From Acidimicrobiales bacterium (GTDB lineage Bacteria > Actinomycetota > Acidimicrobiia > Acidimicrobiales > Aldehydirespiratoraceae), in assembly GCA_041394245.1 (NCBI GenBank), contig JAWKIR010000002.1, forward strand, positions 248,001-312,000: DNA of 64,000 nt. The letters run 5' to 3'. The translations under genes were made by a program, and so were the position numbers. Positions 60,062 to 64,000 of this stretch are shown piece after piece. Position 1 is the stretch's first letter; each line of letters begins with the position of its first letter. The notes beneath the pieces were generated by a model that saw only the letters and a list, made by a program, of their open reading frames with translations, searched no databases and was not told where the DNA came from.

Positions 60062-62288
60062 CCTCGATCTCCAGTTCGGTGACGACGCCGTCCGGGTCTC
60101 GCAACGCGAGACGAATCGTGTTCTCGTCGGGCTCCAGTGCGCCGTTCGGCAGGAGGACGACGAAGCGGTTGTCATCGTCGCCGCGGGAGTAGAGCCGGGA
60201 CACGCCGACGACGCGGCCGTTGACGGCGGCGAGGAGCGTCGAATCGGTCGCGGCCGCGAGCACTCGACCCGAGATCTCCCCACGCAGGGGCACCGACGGG
60301 TCGGGGCGTCGGAGGACCTCGACCGAATCGACCGACACGGACCCCGACGGCGGTCCGAACACGTCATCGGCCGTCGCGCCGATCAGGTCGGCACCGGGAA
60401 CGTCGCGGGTGAGGCCGGCGAGACGGTCCTCGTCGGGTCCGATGGGTGCAGGGACACCGGCGAGCAGCTCGGCGAACGCCTCGGTGTCGTCGTAGTCGAC
60501 GATGCCCAGGAACTCGTAGTCGAACGCATCGCTGAAGGAATGGATGTACTTGGCCGTGCCGCGGCGCTCGATCGCGGGCGACCCCGCTGGGGCCCCGTCG
60601 ACGTCCCACGGCACGGTCACACCCAGCAGGGTCGCGATCGTGGGCAGGACGTCGGTGGAGTTCACGTTTGTATCGTCGACGACCCCCGCATCGAGGCCCG
60701 GCGCCTTGATGAACAAGGGGGCGTAGGTGATCTGCTCGAGGTTCGCATCGGTCACTCGCCGGCTCGGTTCGCCCGGCTCGAACGCCACGCCATGGTCGCC
60801 CACGACGACGATGATGCTGTCGTCGTACTCGTCGATCTCCTCGAGTCGTCGCAGGATGTCGCCGAGCAGTCGATCGGCGTACTCGGCCTGGAGCAGGTGA
60901 CGCTGTCGGCTGACGGCAACCGGCCACGGATCGTCGAGATCGTTCTCGTAGACCGACCGATCGTCGGCCACGGTGTAGGACGATCCGTCCTCCCGGATGG
61001 TCCACGGCTGGTGCGGGAGGATGAGGTGGAGGAAGCCGAGGATCGGAACGTCTGTCGGCTGGAGCGCGTCGACGAACAGCCGATGCCGGTCGGGTTGACC
61101 GAACACCTGGGTCGCGAAGAAGCGTTCGAAATCCGCGTTGTCGTCGGTGATCCCCTCGTTGGGATCGGGCCTCGCGGTGGGTCCTGTCGTGCTGGTCGTG
61201 GTCGCTGGCGTGATCTCCTCGGCGAAGTCGTCGAACGCGTTCGCCGTGTCGTCGGCGCCGGGCGTCACCCGGTCCCGCCACAACTCGACCGTCGTGTCGA
61301 GGAGGCGCCTCCAGCGCGGGTCCGTGTCGATGTCGACGACGCTGCTCACGACATCAGGTGTCTCGGGCAGCTCGCCCTGGGGCAGGGGTGGGGGAACCGG
61401 GCGGAGTCCGCATTTCTCCAGCCCGCAGAGGTCGGTGATCGACTCCGCGACGATCGGATGGTGCGACCCTCCGAGCAGGCTGAACAGTGAATTCGGATGA
61501 TCGGCCCAGGTGGGTCCACCGAAGGGGTCGAGCCCGTCGAGCAGGGCGGGCACGGCGCTCTGGGTGAAGGGACTCACCGCGCTGAAGTGCCGGTAGAAGG
61601 TCGAGTCCTCGGCGAACGCCGCGATGTTGGGGAAGCGGACCGAGTCGATCGTCCCGTCCGTGGTGAGTAGGGACTGGGTCGCCCACTCGTCGAAGACCAG
61701 CATGATCACCGAAGGGGGGTCGTCGCCCAACTCCTCGATCGTGACGGCGGCGTCGGCGGCATCCTGGGTCCCGGCCCAGATCGTGTCGGACACCGGCGCC
61801 GCGAACAGGAACAGCGCGAGCAACAGCGGATTCGTGAGGCTGAGGAGGCGTGACCACGAGCGAAACGCGGGCAGGCGCTCTGCGGCCACGACGCCGGCCG
61901 CGCCGCCCGCGATGCCGACCAGGGTCGTCGCGACCGTCGCGGTGGTGAGACCCTTCGCGAGGAGCACGGCGAACATGGCGCTCAGCGCACCGATGGTCGC
62001 GGTGTGCACCACGCGGCCGACGCGACGGTTCAGGGCGAACGCTGCTTCGCCGGCGGCCCAGAGGAGCAGCGGCGGAACGACGACCACGCCGACGGCGAAG
62101 AGCACGATGCCCGACGGCTCGATCCGGTTGATTCGGAAGGTCGCCGGGTTCCTGCCCAAGAGGTCGAGGATGGGCTGGGCGACGGCGAGCCCGCAGAGGC
62201 CGGCCACGATGAGGAATCGGCCGACGAGACCTTCCCGGTCGGTGGCGGCGTCTGCGCCGTTCGGCTCGGCGGGAGTCGTCGTGTCCAT
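60054..62288 (-). CDS. Membrane-anchored sulfatase-fold protein
   Basis: A 744-residue protein. About five N-terminal helices (25-170) are followed by an extracellular sulfatase/alkaline phosphatase domain: SVIMLVFDEWATQSLL, FPNIAAFAEDSTFYRHFSAVSPFTQSAVPALLDG, FLHLILPHQPW, and VVVGDHGVAFEPGEPSRR. This layout resembles LTA synthase-type phosphoglycerol or phosphoethanolamine transferases, where a Thr replaces formylglycine; no CxPSR motif is seen. The final 120 residues form a beta domain. Substrate unknown. Confidence 0.82.
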   Translation of the reverse strand: MDTTTPAEPNGADAATDREGLVGRFLIVAGLCGLAVAQPILDLLGRNPATFRINRIEPSGIVLFAVGVVVVPPLLLWAAGEAAFALNRRVGRVVHTATIGALSAMFAVLLAKGLTTATVATTLVGIAGGAAGVVAAERLPAFRSWSRLLSLTNPLLLALFLFAAPVSDTIWAGTQDAADAAVTIEELGDDPPSVIMLVFDEWATQSLLTTDGTIDSVRFPNIAAFAEDSTFYRHFSAVSPFTQSAVPALLDGLDPFGGPTWADHPNSLFSLLGGSHHPIVAESITDLCGLEKCGLRPVPPPLPQGELPETPDVVSSVVDIDTDPRWRRLLDTTVELWRDRVTPGADDTANAFDDFAEEITPATTTSTTGPTARPDPNEGITDDNADFERFFATQVFGQPDRHRLFVDALQPTDVPILGFLHLILPHQPWTIREDGSSYTVADDRSVYENDLDDPWPVAVSRQRHLLQAEYADRLLGDILRRLEEIDEYDDSIIVVVGDHGVAFEPGEPSRRVTDANLEQITYAPLFIKAPGLDAGVVDDTNVNSTDVLPTIATLLGVTVPWDVDGAPAGSPAIERRGTAKYIHSFSDAFDYEFLGIVDYDDTEAFAELLAGVPAPIGPDEDRLAGLTRDVPGADLIGATADDVFGPPSGSVSVDSVEVLRRPDPSVPLRGEISGRVLAAATDSTLLAAVNGRVVGVSRLYSRGDDDNRFVVLLPNGALEPDENTIRLALRDPDGVVTELEIEGD

Positions 62289-62316
62289 CTCGACGGTGGA
62301 CGATACTGCCGTTGGG

Positions 62317-62751
62317 CTATCGGTCGGGTCGCGCCCGTTCGTCGACGAGGGGGGAGACCAGCTCGAACCCGAGCGCGGCGGCGGCGGGGATCTGGTGCCG
62401 GTCGAGGGTCAGGTAGCGGACCGGGCGGGGAAGGCGGTCGGCCGCGGCGAGGTGGATCGCATCGACGGTGCGGAGTCCGTAGGCGGCCCCCAGCTCGGTG
62501 GCACGGGCGATGCATCGCTCATCGACCGGCACGAGCACGAAGGCATCCAAGTCGGCGCGTGCCGCGGCCCACAGCTCGTTGGCGAGGATCTCCGCGCCCG
62601 CCACACGGTGCAGCGCGAGCATCACTTCGGTGCGGGCGAGGTCGCTCGCGCACCAGGTCGGGTCATCGGCCATGGTGGCGTTGACGAGGCCGCGGTCCGG
62701 CCCCGGCACGTAGCGAGCGATCAGGGCCGACGGGTCGACGGCGAGCGTCAT
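62317..62751 (-). CDS. VapC-type PIN-domain toxin
   Basis: A 144-residue PIN protein with acidic residues in the expected places: LAVDPSALI (Asp6), ARTEVMLALHR (Glu), RTVDAIHLAAA (Asp) and LTLDRHQIPAA (Asp). PIN toxins cut tRNA or other RNA. ATG overlaps the antitoxin stop (ATGA). Probably a chromosomal toxin-antitoxin module. Confidence 0.85.
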   Translation of the reverse strand: MTLAVDPSALIARYVPGPDRGLVNATMADDPTWCASDLARTEVMLALHRVAGAEILANELWAAARADLDAFVLVPVDERCIARATELGAAYGLRTVDAIHLAAADRLPRPVRYLTLDRHQIPAAAALGFELVSPLVDERARPDR

Positions 62752-63029
62752 CCGGCTTCGCCTCGGAGCTCGGCGATCACCGAGGCGAGTCGGATGTCGA
62801 CGGGCACGCCGAACGGCTCGGGCGCCGCCGGGTGATCGGGCCGACCGGGGAGCCGGACGAGGCCGGCGGCGGCGAGGTCGTCGATCGTGGGTGCACCCGG
62901 CGGCTCGAGCGGACCCAACTGGGCGACCGGCTCGCCGTCGACGGTGACGATGATGCGTTCGCCGCCGCCGGCGCGCCGCACGATGGCGGCGACGTCGTTG
63001 CGCAGTCCTCGAATGCCGATCCGTTCCAC
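62748..63029 (-). CDS. VapB/Phd-type antitoxin
   Basis: A 93-residue antitoxin. MERIGIRGLRNDVAAIVRRAGGGERIIVTVDGEPVAQLGPL is the Phd/YefM fold that binds DNA; the Pro-rich C-terminus should cover the toxin. It is divergent from the acyl-CoA dehydrogenase and the spacer holds likely binding sites. Confidence 0.85.
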   Translation of the reverse strand: MERIGIRGLRNDVAAIVRRAGGGERIIVTVDGEPVAQLGPLEPPGAPTIDDLAAAGLVRLPGRPDHPAAPEPFGVPVDIRLASVIAELRGEAG

Positions 63030-63038
63030 GGTCCGATC

Positions 63039-63068
63039 GTAGCACGACGCGTAGCACGTGTGTACACA
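63039..63068. promoter_or_regulatory. Direct repeats and palindrome in the VapB/dehydrogenase spacer
   Basis: GTAGCACG occurs at 63039-63046 and again at 63051-63058, followed at once by the palindrome TGTGTACACA (63059-63068). The cluster lies 10 nt before the antitoxin start and 44 nt before the dehydrogenase start. Autoregulation by the antitoxin complex is the simplest reading. Confidence 0.45.
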
Positions 63069-63111
63069 TCACGAATTGGCGAGATGGGCCAACCTCGCTA
63101 GTTTCTCGTCC

Positions 63112-64000
63112 ATGAACTTTGCATTCTCAGAAGAGCAAGAGCAGCTGCGGGAGTTCGTGCGCAGCTTCCTCGCCGACAAGTCGAGCGAAGAAGCGGTCCG
63201 CGAACAGATGGACACCGAGAAGGGCTTCGACGACGCCGTCTGGAATCAGATGGCCGAGCAGATGGGCCTCCAGGCCCTCGCCATTCCCGAGGAATACGGC
63301 GGGCAGGGCTTCAGCTTCGTCGAACAGGTCGTCGTGCTCGAGGAGATGGGCCGCGCCCTGCTGTGCGCCCCCTACTTCTCGAGCTGCGTGCTCGCGGCCA
63401 ACGCCATCCTCCAGTCGGGGGACGACGCGGCCAAGGCCGAGCTCCTTCCGGGCATCGCGTCGGGCGAGACCCGCGCGACCCTCGCGTTCACCGAGGAGAG
63501 CGGGCGCTGGGACGAGGGCGGCATCACGATGCAGGCCACCGGCTCGGGCGACTCCTGGACACTCGACGGCACGAAGATGTACGTGCTCGACGGTCACACC
63601 GCCAACCTCCTCATCGTCGCGGCGCGCACCGACAAGGGCGTCTCGCTCTTCCAGGTCGCCGCCGACGCCGACGGCCTCACCCGCACGGCACTGTCCACGA
63701 TGGACCAGACCCGCAAGCAGGCCAAGCTCGAGTTCTCGGGTGTCGCGGCCACGCCGATCGGCGACGACGGTGCCGGCTGGGCCACCCTCGAGACCGTGCT
63801 CGATCTCGCCGCGGTGGCGCTGGCCGCCGAGCAGGTCGGTGGCGCCCAGATGTGCCTCGACATGTCGGTCGAATACGCCAAGGTCCGCGTGCAGTTCGGT
63901 CGCCCGATCGGCTCGTTCCAGGCCATCAAGCACAAGTGCGCCGACATGTTGCTCGAGGTCGAGTCGGCGAAGTCCGCGGCGTACTACGCCGGCTGGTGCG
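63112..64000 (+). CDS. Acyl-CoA dehydrogenase, cut at the right edge
   Basis: The first 296 residues of an FAD acyl-CoA dehydrogenase: MNFAFSEEQEQLREFVRSFL, LAIPEEYGGQGFSFVEQVVVLEEMG, a middle domain DGTKMYVLDGHTANLLIVAAR and the C-terminal start AKVRVQFGRPIGSFQAIKHKCADML. The gene continues beyond the window. It belongs to the same subfamily style as the gene at 7814. Confidence 0.93.
   Translation, partial: MNFAFSEEQEQLREFVRSFLADKSSEEAVREQMDTEKGFDDAVWNQMAEQMGLQALAIPEEYGGQGFSFVEQVVVLEEMGRALLCAPYFSSCVLAANAILQSGDDAAKAELLPGIASGETRATLAFTEESGRWDEGGITMQATGSGDSWTLDGTKMYVLDGHTANLLIVAARTDKGVSLFQVAADADGLTRTALSTMDQTRKQAKLEFSGVAATPIGDDGAGWATLETVLDLAAVALAAEQVGGAQMCLDMSVEYAKVRVQFGRPIGSFQAIKHKCADMLLEVESAKSAAYYAGWC

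Noticed and set aside
1..64000. Search for prophage, insertion sequence, rRNA, tRNA or tRNA-Sec
   Set aside because: No integrase, transposase, phage structural gene or conserved RNA gene sequence was recognised in either strand.

Overview
The window is about 64 kb of high-GC, densely packed actinobacterial DNA. Gene content points to an Acidimicrobiia-like (Ilumatobacter-type) organism. The evidence is two LLM-family F420-type oxidoreductases, many acyl-CoA dehydrogenases and CaiB/BaiF CoA-transferases, a wax ester synthase/DGAT homologue, a DUF222-HNH protein, a UGSC-family protein, and Thr-rich stalks on secreted proteins. This placement is inference; no rRNA or tRNA gene was seen. Genes sit nose to tail with many 1-8 nt overlaps, and no stretch above 300 bases lacks a gene.

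Layout. 1-6.3 kb: end of an alpha-2-macroglobulin-like protein, two GSTs, and a xylose isomerase/xylulokinase operon behind a palindrome. 6.3-15.1 kb, mostly minus strand: a lipoprotein, then a CoA-ester catabolic block (CaiB, acyl-CoA dehydrogenase, CaiB, two hot-dog dehydratase genes, acyl-CoA dehydrogenase), a small phosphatase, and a YbaK/SelW pair. 15.2-22.4 kb: Tpx, a membrane HD-GYP protein, a phosphotransferase, an F420-type oxidoreductase, a Baeyer-Villiger monooxygenase and another CaiB. 22.5-30.3 kb: reverse transsulfuration (CBS, CGL), a DUF1800/DUF1501 pair and a FetAB-like transporter. 30.3-38.6 kb: thioesterase, a frameshifted sulfatase, HNH protein, amidase, PurU and fumarase. 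38.7-48.8 kb: IF-2B-like protein, CapA, an MBOAT/SGNH cassette, a GGDEF-EAL protein, MutY and the UGSC locus. 48.9-64 kb: small enzymes, a DUF1501 protein, WS/DGAT with a hydrolase, SufS/SufU with a SufC-like tail, a membrane sulfatase-fold protein, a VapBC-type module and the start of another acyl-CoA dehydrogenase.

The most striking content is two genes that only make sense if an in-frame UGA is read as selenocysteine. One is a SelW/Rdx-like protein with a C-V-P-U motif (minus strand, 14353-14619). The other is a UGSC-family protein (minus strand, 46822-47340), preceded in the same direction by a two-domain thioredoxin-like protein with a CPTC motif. In each, a GC-rich hairpin follows the UGA with a GU in its loop about 19-21 nt downstream, as expected for a bacterial SECIS. 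No selA, selB, selC or selD lies in the window, so the organism should carry them elsewhere.

Other notable structure: an identical 15-bp palindrome sits 17-19 nt upstream of the start codons of an acyl-CoA dehydrogenase and a distant CaiB, suggesting a shared repressor. A 20-bp exact direct repeat flanks the MBOAT/SGNH cassette. 15-bp tandem repeats lie at the 5' ends of two genes. A 46-codon SufC-like tail overlaps sufS.
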